Source: Eutrigla gurnardus
Lineage: Eukaryota > Chordata > Actinopteri > Perciformes > Triglidae
Assembly: GCA_963514095.1 (NCBI GenBank)
Contig: OY741265.1
Location: 32,970,290 to 33,034,289, forward strand
Direction: 5' to 3'
Length of the DNA: 64,000 nt
The translations under genes were made by a program, and so were the position numbers. Positions 11,414 to 25,500 of the stretch are shown here, piece after piece. Under the pieces are notes generated by a model. That model made no database searches, was not told the origin of the DNA, and was given only the letters and a program-made list of their open reading frames with translations. Position 1 is the first letter of the stretch, and each line of letters starts with the position of its first letter.

Positions 11414-11513
11414 ATGATGGTGGAAGTGGAGGCGGGGAGCTGCTGGCAGCGGCCGCTCACGCTGCTCCTTCTGCTCGGCTTCATGACCCTCCACTGCTCG
11501 GCCATCGAGACCG
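11414..11513 (+). CDS. ldlrad2: ldlrad2 exon 1: start codon and signal peptide
   Basis: MMVEVEAGSCWQRP is followed by the hydrophobic LTLLLLLGFMTLHCSA, a standard secretion signal. Two ATGs occur in tandem at 11414 and 11417; either may start translation. The exon ends ACC G before GTAAGA, leaving one base for the next codon. Confidence 0.85.
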
Positions 11514-14500
11514 GTAAGACTTCAGCCCCCCTCTCTGATCGACAACATCTGGGTCTGTGCTTAACGCGTCCGCGCGCTATGGCGCGAGCAGCAGCGGATA
11601 CTGACTATTTCTGTTTCTTGACGATCGGACAAGTAGGTTAGAAGTCGTGCCGACGTTATGCTCATTTCAGACGCAACTTTGAATCCATCACGTTATCTCT
11701 AATGATGCAGAACGTCTCTGCAGTGAGTCAGCGTGTGTTTGTATCACCATGGAACCCCAGTTGACCAGTGGCGGTCCTAGGTTTCTTTTATTTTGAAAAT
11801 TGACCGGATTGTCTCGTGTTTCTCTGTGTGATTTCCTGCCAGAATTGATGCGTTCACTCGCGGCACGCGCAAAAAATAGAGCAGACGCCGAAACGATCGC
11901 TTCACGGCGCGGGGCGGCCGCGCCTATTCGCGGCGCTTCCGCGGCTGCCCGGTGTGAACCAGTCTCTTTCAGCAGCAGCAGACGCACCTTTTTTTCTTTT
12001 TTTTTTGTGCGGGCGCTCATGCCGCCCCTCCACGAATGCCGCCATGGGCGGCTGCCCATACTGCCCATATGAGAAACCGCCCCTGTCACTGACATTAACA
12101 CAATTTTTCAGAAATGTTCTGTTTGAATATGTAGATGATCTTATCACATGTTTACTGACCAGAAATGTGAACGTTGGATAAACTATTTATGTTGTTGACA
12201 TATTAGAGTCTATATCTCTCCATACACCATAAAATGAGTCAAGGGAAATATGATTTTATTAATAAAATATGAAATAAATGAGGCTTTGAATGACATGAAC
12301 AATGGACTCAGTGGCAACCTTTAGAACTGAGATCTACAACAGGGGGTCCGGGATCCCTACGGGTCCGCAGACTTACTGCAGGGGATCCCCACAATTATTT
12401 AATCCCAAACTTTTTGGGGATTAAATTTGGGGAGCAAATATAAATCTTCCTATTTGTTAAATACACATGTTGTGGAACTATAGGCTGCACTACATATTAT
12501 TATTGGCCTGGTTTAATAAGCAACACAATTTTATACGATATTTAATAGAGGGGGGCTGCACGGTGGTGTAGTGGGTAGCACTCTCGCCTCACAGCAAGAG
12601 GGTCCTGGGTTCGATTCCCGGGTCGGCCCGGGTTCCTTATGTGTGGAGTTTGCATGTTCTCCCCGTGTAAGCGTGGGTTCTCTCCGGGTTTTCCGGCTTC
12701 CTCCCACAGTCCAAAGACATGCAGGATGGGGATAGGTTAATTGGTGACTCCAAATTGCCCGTAGGTGTGAAAGTGAGCGTGAATGGTTGTCTGTCTCTAC
12801 ATGTCGGCCCTGCGATAGACTGGCGTCCTGTCCAGGGTGTACCCTGCCTTCGCCCAATTACAGCTGGGATCGGCTCCAGCCCCCCCGCGACCCTGAATAC
12901 AGGATAAGCGGTAGAAAATGGATGGATGGATGGATGTAATAGGGGGTCCCTCCCCCGTGTCACTATCAGCCAAGGGGTCCTTGGCCTTAAAAACGTAGAC
13001 GAACATTGCTTTAGAATATAGATACTGAAAGTGGAAAGTATTTTGCCTGTAAGGTAACAGACTGGGAGGGAAGCTGCTGTCCAAACACTCTGCTTTGGTC
13101 CTTTCAGACTAACTTGATGTTGAGGATCACAACAAATTAAAATAATCAGGTAAAAATAGCTGGTCTAATAGAGTTGGTAGAGCAGATTGTTTTGACCACC
13201 CTACAGTGCAATGTCGACCACCCTCTGTGATGTGTCTGTCGTTTCCTCCTCGTCTCTCTTCATTCATTATTGAGCGTTTCATGATGTGTAAAACAGCGCC
13301 CCTCTAAATGTTACGGGGTGAATGAGCGTTGAAAACATGTTACTGCACCCTGTTGTCTGTGAGGAGGCCAAGCTGCGCTGGCCTCCCTTGGTGAAAAAAA
13401 GAAACAAATGATTGACCAATCAGGTGAGGCTATTGTCACGACACTGCTCCCCTGTGATCGGTCAGGACAGTGTAAAGGGAAGCCGCAAACTCGTTGGCAT
13501 CAGGCCAATCAAATCACAGTATGTTATCGTCAACGTCAATGAATGAAATAACGGAAGATTCGTTGCTTTGTGTTCATCTCTTGATAAGCTAGCTACATTT
13601 TTAAGCGCTATTATGGAGGGTGGAGATTTGGAGTATTTAGTAAAAAATAATTTTGCTAAACTGCCTCTACAACGGCAACTCCGGATTAAATCTGACGGCC
13701 GGCCAGGGGCGTCAATTGGGTATGGCAAGGTATGGCAGCTGCCACACCTTGGCTCCAGGGGAAAATGTAAATATTCTGTTTTTTTAATAAATTTATGGAA
13801 TTACTCTGTGTCAATTTGTATTGATTAATCTTTTATTTAATACATATAAATTAACTACAAATGAAAATCAGAACAACACAATCGATTTCTCTAGATATTA
13901 TCTTTCCCAACACTTGTATCCCCCCTCCATATCTTGAAATGTGGTATCTCCCAGCCCCCCCTGACGAGACGACGGAGGTCAGAGCTGGGTCATTATTGTT
14001 CGCGTTTTTGTTTTGTTTTGTTGTTTTGTTTTGCTAAGCTAATTAACTAGAATGAAAAGGAAGAAGATAACTTAAGAATCTTTTTTATAAAAAAAAAAGA
14101 GGCAGGTGATGGGTCCAATGTTGCCCCAGCAGCGGAGGGAGGAGGACCAGGTAGTGAAGGCGGGATTCAGGCTGTTAACCAGGCTGTTAGCCACTCAGCA
14201 CCCTCTTCTTCCTCCCTCCCTCCCTCCCTCTCCTCTTTGCATTTGGACTTTAACAGTTTTAAGTTGACCTGGTATATTCACTTGATATTGTTGCAATTAC
14301 ATAGTGAATGAAGTGAACAGAATGAGTGAAATTGTGTTTGTCAGAAAGGCTATTACTGCTCTCTAACGCGTAACGGCGCATTTGACTGAATTGATTGATT
14401 AACGTGCATAGTTAAGTGTTTGTGTCCATAGTTATGTTAGCGGAATGTGAGTGAGACTGCATTTGAAAAAGTTCAAATTTTCCTAACCACACAGATAAGC

Positions 14501-14707
14501 TACATAGCAGACTTGTCACTTTTGTTATGATTATTTGCTGGGCATGTATATTGATTGATACTGTAGTCATGATAAGTCATGTGACTAGTAACCTTGCCAT
14601 ATCTTAGCTTTGGCTGAATTGACGCCACTGCGGCCGGCCAACACCAAAACTAGAGCTCCGTACGGACAGGAAGAAACTTTCTTCCTCTCTTTCTTCTTCC
14701 ACACACA

Positions 14708-14774
<67 letters not shown>

Positions 14775-17700
14775 TGCATAGTCGGTGCTCAGCGTGTGTA
14801 AGTCCTGGTAAAATGATGCTGGGCGCTCTAATAGTTCATCCGACCACGGGAAATAGCAACATATAAACTGCGACATCCGTTTTTCTGCTCCCACCCCGTA
14901 AAACATACACAGCTTAGAGGTTGTGTCTCACTTGGCTTCCTCTGAAATTTTCCCCACGCCACACCACTGCATGGTGGTGGTTTGTTATTTAAAGTCAAAG
15001 ACAGTGGTGTGGAGAGACTCTGCTGCTGCAGGCCAGGCCGTCATTGTAAATTAAAATTGGTTCCCAAATGAATTGTGTTGAAATTAAATCCAACTTGATT
15101 TGTTTAGCACATTGTTGGCCAATGTGCTGAACAAGCATCCGATCAATATATAAATACAAAGCAAAATAAGAATAGAAGACAAAAACTAAAAAATGTAATG
15201 TGGACGTAGGAATAAAAAAAATGAATGAGGTGAAAAATTATATAATTAGATGTTTACAAAGAGCTGCTGAGTGTGAGGGTCGAGGGGGTGGAGGAAGCAT
15301 ATTGATGTTGTGATATGTGACGGCTGCTGTATTCCCATTAGACCGTTTGTGTTCATGTTGACTCACTGTCCTGTCTAAAGGTTGTTTGCTGTGCACAAGG
15401 CCTGAAGGCCCATGTTGAGTCACCAGCCGTAGAATAACACATGGATGGACAGTGAGGCTGCTGCCATTTTCTCTGACAAATTTCTCACTACAGTGATCTC
15501 CCAGACCTTCACCCCAGCATCAGCTCTCTAAAATGGACTTTCTTTACAATGATTGCGGTTAAAAATAGTTGAATTTTCAGCCTGCAAACATCTTTACTGG
15601 TATCTTCTGCTCAGCTATGTTTTGGACAGTGTCCCCCGAGGTTTTCTATTTGCTTGTGTGGTGCAGAGAGGATGAGCGGTTTCCCACCAACAGGGGCTCC
15701 AGGGCTTTGGGCATTCCTGGAGGTCAGTGCAGGAGGATCTAGTTGTCTCCCAGGGAAACAGAGCTAATAAACTCCAGGGGTGGTCGTAAATCTTCTCATT
15801 ATTTGGCCTGCGGCCCAGAGGCAGGGGGCGGTAGGTGGATGGGCCGTGTGTGTGTGTGTGGGGGGGGGGGTCTGCCGTACTATCTGTCCTGGTCCGGGTC
15901 CTGATCCTGCCTGTGGATGAGCTGCTTCACAAAGGATCACAACACTGATCACAAAGACAAACCAGGGCCCTCATTTATAAAGCTTGCGTACGCACAAAAC
16001 GGGGCTGGAAACGTGCGTACGCCACTTTCCACGCAAATGTTGTGATCTATAAAAACCAAACTTGACGGGAAAGTGTGCGTACCCGTAAGCAAACTCTGAG
16101 GCATGCGTACCGGTACGCACATTCTGGAGACTGGAGGGGAATCAGCAGTAAACGTGAGAAGAACTATATATTTTTGATGACTCGCACACATTTAATTACA
16201 CTCCATATCATACGTTAGATCTGCGTTATCATGATGAACTCCAGCAATGTTTTTGATGCTTTTAATGAGTGATAGTTTTTTTCATATTAACACCTTCTTT
16301 TAAAATCTGACTTGTATCTTAAATCAAAATCATTTTGAAATATTGAATCAGCGCTGTCACCGCAGGAGGAGGAGACGGCCCAAGTATGTACAACAAATAG
16401 TCTACCCTCCATTAGATCCCTGCAGAACACAACGGGAATAACTAAATATTCTCCTTATTTATGTGCATATCATTAACGCACATACATTCAGCCATTAAGC
16501 CATCGTATACTTGTTACACTTATCCTCGTTTTTAAACCACCAGAGCGCAGAGCAAATGCGCTATAATGAGTGGCACGCTCGTGCGCGCTCAGTCGTGGAG
16601 CGTGGAGAGCGCAAATTTATCGATGACCCCGAGCCACGGCCCCCTGCCCGACTGGAGGGGTATCAACAGGACGCAAGAATGCGTGAGGATGTTATGCATT
16701 TGTAAGATAAGGAAGACAACAATCAATGTTCATTGTAAACGTATTATTTTATTAATCACAGTGCGCGTTTGCCGTAGCTCATCTGCAACGTTGTTGATGG
16801 CGGTGATTGTGTCTCGCTGAAGTTGCAGGACGGCATCAGTGAGCACCCGACCGCTTGATGTGCCACCCTCCTCACACCTCCTCACACCACCCTCCTCACC
16901 GTCACCCTCCTCTACGCCCAACGCTGCAGACTCTGGAAGGACAAAAACTATTTAACGTTTTGTTTTATACAATAAAAGTTTAAAATCGGTTCACCCTTAT
17001 CCCTCTGGTCTCAGTCGCGTCTGTGTCTCCCTCCTTTTCGGACACAATCCCCGTCAAAGTCACATCAAAATCAAACTTCCTCAAATACTCAAGCAATACA
17101 TTAAATACATGTTGGTAAAGGAGCAGAAAGATGTCATTTACCTTCAGATCGGACCACTTTTTCTTAAGTTCCGCCACCGTCCGCTCGGTCCAGCTGACGC
17201 CGACTGCAGCAGCAATGTGTTGCCACTCGCACTGCGTCTTTTTATTCGTGATCCCGCTGCTGTGGCCACTAAATTAAATTATTTTCCGGGCCTCCACCTC
17301 CCCAACAAGTGTCTCTTCTCCGTTTCTGAAAAGGTACGTTTCTTTGCTTTTTTTTCCTGACCTGTCGCCGTGATTCACCACACGGAAACGATTGCATGCC
17401 GGCTCATTAATATAGTAAAATGTGGGCGTGTACAGGGCGGGATTCAGGTACGCACACTTGTAGGTGATCCTATGATTTATAAAGGGAACATTGCGTACAG
17501 CTTGCGTGCGCACAGTTTTATAAATCTGATTTTTTTTTGGCGCACGCAAACTTTGGCTTTTTGGCGTACGTACACTTTTAGTAAGGATCCTACGCACAGT
17601 TTTATAAATGAGGGCCCAGGGCTGTGTCTGAAATCACTCACCCATTCACTTCTCCCTACTCACTATCCAAGGACTTCTATGTAGAGGACCACTAGAGGAC

Positions 17701-19547
17701 TATATAGAGGACTATGTAGAGGTCCACTAGAGGACTATGTAAAGGACTACTAGAGGACCACTAGACGACTACTAGAGGACCCCACTAGAGGACCACTAGG
17801 GGACTACTAGAGGACCACTATAGGACCACTAGAGGACTATGTAGAGGACCACTATAGGACTCCTAGAGGACTATGTAGAGGACTACTAGAGGAGCACTAG
17901 AGGACTACTAGTGGACCACTAGAGGACTATGTAGAGGACCACTAGAGAACTACTAGAGGACCACTATGTAGAGGACTATATAGAGGACTATGTAGAGGGC
18001 TATCTAGGGGAGAGTAGCGAGTGACACAATCAATGGTTTGAATTAGTATATTTTGACTGGCGTTAGCAGCAAGTGACCCGGGTGAATGGAGACAACAGAC
18101 TCGACCCTGCCGGATCGATTGTTTTTGTTGACCCATGTTGGGACCTCACCATGAGGACTACACAATGCGGCCTACAACAGCCTTCACACGCGGTCAGGAC
18201 AAAGGAACAAAGGAGATAAAAAACTACAACCGCCATTTCAGTTTCACTTCTCATCGAGGTGCGAAGTGCAACGTCACACAACTGGTGCCCTATTGGCTGA
18301 CAACCACAGGTACCCCAGGGGGTCCCCGGGAGCAGCCGTGAACTATATAAACCGGCGCCACCTTAAGAACATGCTCTTTCATCGCAACACCACGTTGCAA
18401 CAGGAGGTGACTCCTCCACCGCAGCACACCGCTGCAACAGGAGGCCAACATAACGTCTGCAGCGTTTCCTTTGTCCTAGGCCACAGTCTTTTCCCCAACC
18501 TCGCTGGACGAGCGACAGACTGTTTTTCCCTGTTTTCCGCGACTCGCCCCTTTTCTTTTACTCGTTTTTGGATCCTGAGAGATCGCCACAACCGCGCGAT
18601 TCTCTGTGTTCGTCTGCAGAAGAGGAACAAAACCGGTTCCTGCATTCCAGCTACCAGCTCCTGTCTGAAGTCAGCTGACCAAATCGCCAAGCCGCGATTA
18701 TATTGTTGCCCGCGGAAGGAAGAAACACGAACTGATTTCTTTATTCGAGTTTGATCAACGAGAGGAAAACCGTCCCGCTCTCGTCTGGACTTAGCCGACT
18801 CATCACGTCCCCCGCTGACGCCGGAGACTCACGAACTACCGCTGCCGCCCGCCATCGCCGGGACGGACTCGCAGCCTACGCAACGACACCAGTAAGAGGC
18901 TATCAGTCTGGGCAGAGACATAAGTTTGATAGTGTAGGATATGCTTGTAATTCTTGTTAACGTGTTTTAAGTTTTGATCACGGACCGCCGAGTCCGTTGC
19001 TTTCCGTGTTGTTGTATTTGAATGCTGATTGAACCCGCTGGGTTTCATTTTGGTAACAGTGCGTGTCCAACCTCGGACACATTCACGAGCTCAGTAAGTG
19101 ATCTACCATCAGTTAAAAGACCGGGGTCCCGCAGAATGAACGCCAGTTCATTCACGGGCTCCCGTGTGATGGTAATAGCTTACTGATCCTTTGTGTATTA
19201 CGCGCGCGTTCTCTCTCTCTTTGTTCTGGCTAACACACATGTGCACACACATACACCGGCCCCACACGTATCCTACGCCAGCTGTTTCTGTCTCCGGACG
19301 CTAAAGGACATAGCTCCATCTGGTGGCTGTACCCGGCCATTTCTCCCCCGCTCTCTCTCCTCTCTCGCTACTCCATCTGACATCAGTGGCTCCGCCCCTG
19401 AACGCTGTGAGGAATCTCCGCGACGGTCTACAAGCGCTTATGCTCAGCTGTTGTTCATTCAGAGCAATTTTTTTCATCATAACCTCATAAAATAAATATG
19501 CCATGTTTCTGTAACCAAGAAGTTTGTACACTTCTTTTATTTATCCG

Positions 19548-19583
<36 letters not shown>

Positions 19584-22500
19584 CATTTACATTTACATTT
19601 AGGTCATTTAGCAGACGCTTTTGTCCAAAGCGACTTACAATAAGTACATTTGTCAAAAGAAGGAAACAAATAAACCACAACGAATCATTGCCGATAAGGT
19701 AAGAGCTAAAAATAGAACAAGTGTTAGGTCCTCATCTGAGTAAAGTAGTACCTTAAGAGCAACAGTGCTATGATCAGAGTGTAGGTAAGGTTTTTTTTTT
19801 TTGGGGGGGGGGGCTGTTATGTTAGTGGGTCATGCTATGTACAGACAGACAGAGAGAGTGTGTATTGTAGTAGACAGTAGTAGTGTAGATATGCAGTTGA
19901 AATACACATATTTGTTTATCTGCTCTTCACATTTATTAAATGTATTTTCTTTTCCTGTTTCCCAGTGCGAGTTTAGATACACAAATATCACATTTGTCAA
20001 TAGCGGTATTTTATTTTGAAAATTGCTTTTATTTTGAAAATTGACCGGATTGTCTCGTGTTTCTCTGTGTGATTTCCTGCCAGAATTGATGCGTTCACTC
20101 ACGGCACGTGCAAAAAATAGAGCAGACGCCGAAACGATCGCTTCACAGCGCAGGACGGCCGCGCCTATTCGCGGCGCTTCGCATCTGGTGTGAATTACAC
20201 TATCGCTTAAGAAGGGTGCCGAAAGGAAGCGCCTATTCGCGGCGCTTCCGCGGCCGCCCGGTGTGAACCAGTCTCTTTCAGCAGCAGCAGACGCACCTTT
20301 TTTTTCTTTTTTTTTGTGCGTTCTCCACGAATGCCGCCATGGGCGGCTGCCCATACTGCCCATATGAGAAACCGCCCCTGTATCAACCACATGGGATACC
20401 ATTTGATGGAAAAAATTCTCTTTTATTCTAAAACATAGAATTATGAAAAATGTCAACAGATACACTGAATTTGTAACACATTTTTTTTATCGACAAAGGG
20501 GGAGCCCTGCAGAAAATGTTTGGGAACAACTGATATAGGGGCTGTAGACGACTATATAGAGGACTGTAGAGGACTATATAGAGGACTATGTAGAGGACTG
20601 CAGAGGACTATGAAGAGGACCACTAGAGGACTATGTAGAGGACTATTAGAGGACCACTAGAGGACTACTAGAGGACCACTAGAGGACCACTAAAGGACTA
20701 TGTAGAGGACCACTAGAGGACTACTAGAGGACCACTAGAGGGCTATGTAGAGGACTACTAGAGGACCACTATGTAGAGGACTACTAGAGGACTATATAGA
20801 GGACTATGTAGAGAACTATCTAGGGGTCTATATAGAGGACTTTGTAGAGGACTATATAGTACTAGCAGCCACTTGCTCGGGTAAACTGATGGACTAGGTC
20901 ATGTTTAAATGTGATTTTACAGGTTTTAAAGAGAGTAGCGAGTCACACAATCAATGGTTTGAATTTGTATATTTTGACTGGCGTTAGCAGCAAGTGACCT
21001 GGGTGAATGGAGACAGCAGACTTGACCCACCCGGATTGGTTAAAGGATCCAGGTGATATAAGTGGGTGAGTGAATCTTCTTCCATCTGTAGTAGGGCCTC
21101 ACCGCACCTAAGGCGAAAGAGAAGAAGAAAAATATTGTGACTTCCCCATAAATGATTGCACATACATTTGCATATTTATACACATGTTGATGGTCTCTGA
21201 ATGACAAGGAATTAGAAATTAGAACTACTAGAATGTTTCTTCAATACATTTCTGATATTTTCTTCTTGATTTATTGCATTTTGATTCATCAACCACATGG
21301 GATACCATTAGATGGAAAAAATGATCTTTTATTCTAAAACAGAATTCTAAAACAGAAAAAAAAAAAAAAAATGTATCGACAAAGAGGGAGCCCTGCAGAA
21401 AAAGTTTGGGAACAACTGATATAGAGGACTATGTAGTGGACCATATAGAGGACTGCAGAGGACTATGAAGAGGACTATATAGAGGACTATGTAGTGGACC
21501 ATTTAGATGACTATGTAGAGGACTATAAAGAGGACTATGTAGTGGACTATAGAGGACTATGTAGTAGACCAGGGGTATTCAATTAAAAGTCACTGAGGTC
21601 CAGTTACTAAAATGTCCTCCAAGTGAATGTCCGAACCTCACAAGTCCAACTTATGTCTTATAGCCTACCCCACATTTTCATATGGATTCAACAATATTTA
21701 TTGTCAATTTTCAACACTTGTATAGTAATCAACTAAATATTTTACCACAAATAAAAGTAGTCCCAAGCGAATTAACTTAAGGCCTTTAAAAAACGGAATA
21801 CAACCCATCTTTCTTTCCCCTCAAATAATGTCTCAGTAACGGCATTCAAGCACTCCTTCACAATTGTCCCATCACTAAATGTTTTTTTATGTTGCCCCAA
21901 AATCCACGATACCTTTAGCGAACATTCGTTTGCACGTTGCTGGGCTGTAAATGAATGCGTGATGAGTTGGGTAGATCTGTCATACTGGCCTTGCAGTTCG
22001 GTCATTTTGCATGCCCTCAGCTCGGATTTCAGTGGATAACTTTGCTCAAAATATCTGTGCTTTGTGTCCTAGTGGCACTTCACATTGCTGCTTTTGATTA
22101 ATGCCACGTTTTCGGAGCATATGAGGCACACGGGTTTGGAACTGCCTGCCGGAAGAATGAACATATATTTCTCCGTCCATTCATCTTGAAAACAATGGTT
22201 CTCCATATCAAACTTCCTTCTCTTCGAGCAAGCCATGCTGCCATCGCTGTCTGGCTCTCTTTTCTCTTGCTCTCTCTGGTGCGCTGCGAGGGTAAACAAC
22301 CGATTTGATTGGCTCAATTCAGTGAAGTCATTGTCGTATTAACTGGAGTAGCTGCGCCCACTGTTTATAGCCGCGACCGTCGAAAAAAAAGATAATGCTC
22401 TATGAAAATGATCTATTCTCGTGAATTCATCAGAGATGGGTCATGGGTCCGGACAGAACCATTTGGGGATGCCTGTAGTAGACCATACAGAAAACTATGT

Positions 22501-25500
22501 AGAGGACTAATTTTCTCTGCTCTGTTAATTACATCACTTCTGTCACACAATTAAAAGATGTCAGGTCAACGGAAGCTTGTGGACCATCCATAATAAATAC
22601 TGACATATTTTTTTGTAATAAATACATATTGTAAGGTAACATGGTGTAATTTAAGTTTACTTGCAATTCCACGTACATGTATTGGGCTTTTATTGTGAAA
22701 GGTAAGAACTAAAGGAGTGGTACACTGCTGTTGTCTATATGCATGTTTTCCCAAATTAAATTCAAAGTATGTTGTGACCATTGTTGATCACGTTGTCATG
22801 CACTGCTCACATTTAATATATGGTTTTCATAGATTTGTCTCAATCACTACATGATGCCATGTAATGCTCTGGTAGTGACCAGCAGTTGTACACTACTTTT
22901 CAAAATGAATTGTGGGATACTTTTGAGTCCACTAGGTTCTAATAATTCTCATTATGCATTCAGAGAGAACTACATAATAGAGAACTCAATAGATAGCGAG
23001 TAGTTACTGATTTCAGACACAGCCCATGCAGATAAAAAAAGCTACATGGTTTTAGTTTCATGTGGAATCACATATATATTTGACCTGCCCATTAATAAGT
23101 TGTGTCTCTATACTCACACTTTAAAGCCCAGAACATGAACTGCCTTAAGGTTGTCTTCTTTCTATAATTATTTCATTTTTATATTATCTTGACACATCAA
23201 CTCAAATGAGCTGAATTAGCTGAAAAATAAGTTTCTGTACTTTCAAGAATGAGACCACAAAAGACAGTTCTCCCCTCTGTGATCAGTAATATAGTACTCC
23301 GTTTGGAGTTTGACCCATTTCATTACAGACGTGTATCGGCTCTCTGATTCTGTCTTTTTTCTCATCAGTGAATGTGGTGGACTTCTGTGGCCAGACGATC
23401 CAGGGTGACGGCATGATCGTCAACTCGCACCAGGAGTCCAAGAAGTACTACTTTGTTACCATGGGGACGGACTGCCACCTCACGATGCAAGCCAACTCCC
23501 CTAAAGACAAGGTCCAGTTCCACTTCCGCTTCTTCCTGGTCTACAGTTTGCTACGAGTGGCCCCCCTGAGCCCAGCCCCTCTCTTTCCAGAATCCCCGCG
23601 TGGCTCCGCCGCTCTCAACCCCAGACTGGAGCCCACCTCTGGCGAAAGCTCAGGGGACCCGTGTCATGCCGGCTCATATGTTCAATTCTATGACGGACGG
23701 GACAGGAACTCACCTCCTCTCGGGCCTCCTCTCTGTGGGAAGAGCCCACCCCGGCCTGTGTTGTCCACAGGAAACTACCTGACCCTAAGGCTGGTGACCC
23801 GGGGGACTCAGCCCCGAGTCGACTTTGTGGGGGACTTCACCTCCTTCCGACTGGGTAAGAAAGACATGTCTGTCCATCCTACAAGTACTTTGAAGAGATA
23901 CACTCATGTATGCTGATGGTTTAATGATCCTGATGACCTGATATCAGAAAATAATGGATGAGATATATCATTTAATATCATCTTGGAATGTATTATCACT
24001 CATACACTCACACTGGGGGGATTAGCTCAGGAGGTAGAGCGGGTTGGCTGACAACAGCAAGATTGCCGGTTCGATCCCCGGCCTGGTGTCCCTGAGCAAG
24101 ACACCTCATCCACCTCGCTCCTTACGAGCTGGCTGACGCCCTGCGTGGTTGACTCCGCCGTCGGTGTGTGAATGTGTGCGTGAATGTCAGTCATTACTGT
24201 AAAGCGCTTTGGATAAAAGCGCTGTATAAATGAGGACCATTTACAACTAACCATACACTTATCCTTCCATCTTCCAATCACCTTCCTTCTGTGGCCAGTT
24301 TAAAACATGGTTTGTCACAGTTTTAGATTTCAAAGAGGACCCAGGGCAGGTTTCATTGGCAGGCAGGTTTAATTTAACAATTTAAAAGCTGGTTCCAAGA
24401 ACAAAAGTGAAGGCTGAGCAGGCTGAGACAATACAAAGTAGAGAGGTAATGTATGGGGAACATAGGCAGGAAATCCAACCAGAAACAAAAGTAGACACAA
24501 GAAAGTAAATACACAAGACACTAATGGGATAACAAGACACAGGTGGGCAGACTGGAAACTGATTAGTGGAAACAAAGGGAGCAGAGCAAGTCTGACGGGA
24601 CTATGGCCCGATCCCAACGTCCCCCCTCACAGACTTTGATGGATGTTAAGTCCCTGAGGGTTCAGGTCTGTCCCATGGTCACATCATCAGGTGCATGAGG
24701 ACTCACTCTTGGAGTTTTGAGCCCTTTATGCCCACTTTCTGCAAGTCAGCATCAATGCTGACTTTGCCTGAGGAAATTACCCACAGTTCATAGCGTTGCA
24801 ACGTGAAACTTGTTTATAGTTTTAACTATAAACAAGTACACGATTTGACAGGTACGTCTGGTCTGAGATGATAAGATCCTGGAAGACATTCAGATCAGGC
24901 TGTAAAATGTGAAAAACCAACACTTAACACAGATAATAATGACAAACATTTTGTGTCATCAAAGTAAAGTGACATGCCGAGTGCTGTCCCATTTGTGTTT
25001 TTTTTTTTTTTTTTGCCTTTATTTAACCAGGTCGGTCCCATTGAGACACAATGGCCTCTTTTTCAAGGGAAGCCTGGCCAAGACAGCAGCAGAAAAGTTA
25101 CTACACATACATGACACAGAAATCACAAAACACACAGATAAAATACAACATAAGATAAAAGCAACAGGACTAAAAGTTCGGATTCACATTAAAACAAGAA
25201 CAAGTGCGGTATGAAGCTGCTCCAATTTCTCTCACACGAGTTTTCAAAGATCCAAGGTTGATCAGCTCCTTTAGCTTTAGAGTTTTCTGCAGTGCATTCC
25301 AAGCAGCAGGTGCAGCGTACTTAAAACAGTGCTTACCAAGTTCAGTGTTAACTTTGGGCACGTTTAATAAATAAAACTCATTTGAACGTAGGCGGTAATT
25401 GCTTTGAGATTTGGAGAGATAATTACATAAATAGAGGGGGAGCAGACCCAAAATGACTTTATAAATAAAAATATGCCAATGTATAAGGCGGCGTGCTGCC

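Larger units (their letters stand above)
17619..23025. mobile_element. 5.4-kb TIR-bounded unit built around a minisatellite
   Basis: The left end GGGCTGTGTCTGAAATCA (17619) and right end TGATTTCAGACACAGCCC (to 23025) are perfect inverted repeats of 18 bp, with a further partly matching stretch (CTACTCACTATC against CTACTCGCTATCT). Between them lie three blocks of the GAGGACTATGTA minisatellite and two copies of unique segments. Later insertions sit inside: an LTR-like unit at 18136, a MITE at 20013-20380 and a hAT at 21570-22475. I could not find a target duplication. I cannot name the superfamily. Confidence 0.5.

Noticed and set aside
11800..12072. Arg/Ala-rich ORFs in the GC-rich MITE
   Set aside because: Present only because of GC-rich composition; the second copy at 20013 has different frames.
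18266..18754. 162-codon ORF within the LTR-like unit
   Set aside because: No recognisable domain, and the homologous units at 40241 and 41506 do not preserve the frame.
17670..21560. CRISPR-like array
   Set aside because: Units are adjacent 11-12 bp tandem repeats without spacers and the genome is vertebrate.
24015..24090. Possible tRNA gene
   Set aside because: Promoter boxes are present but the fold is incomplete and the sequence continues as a SINE body and tail.
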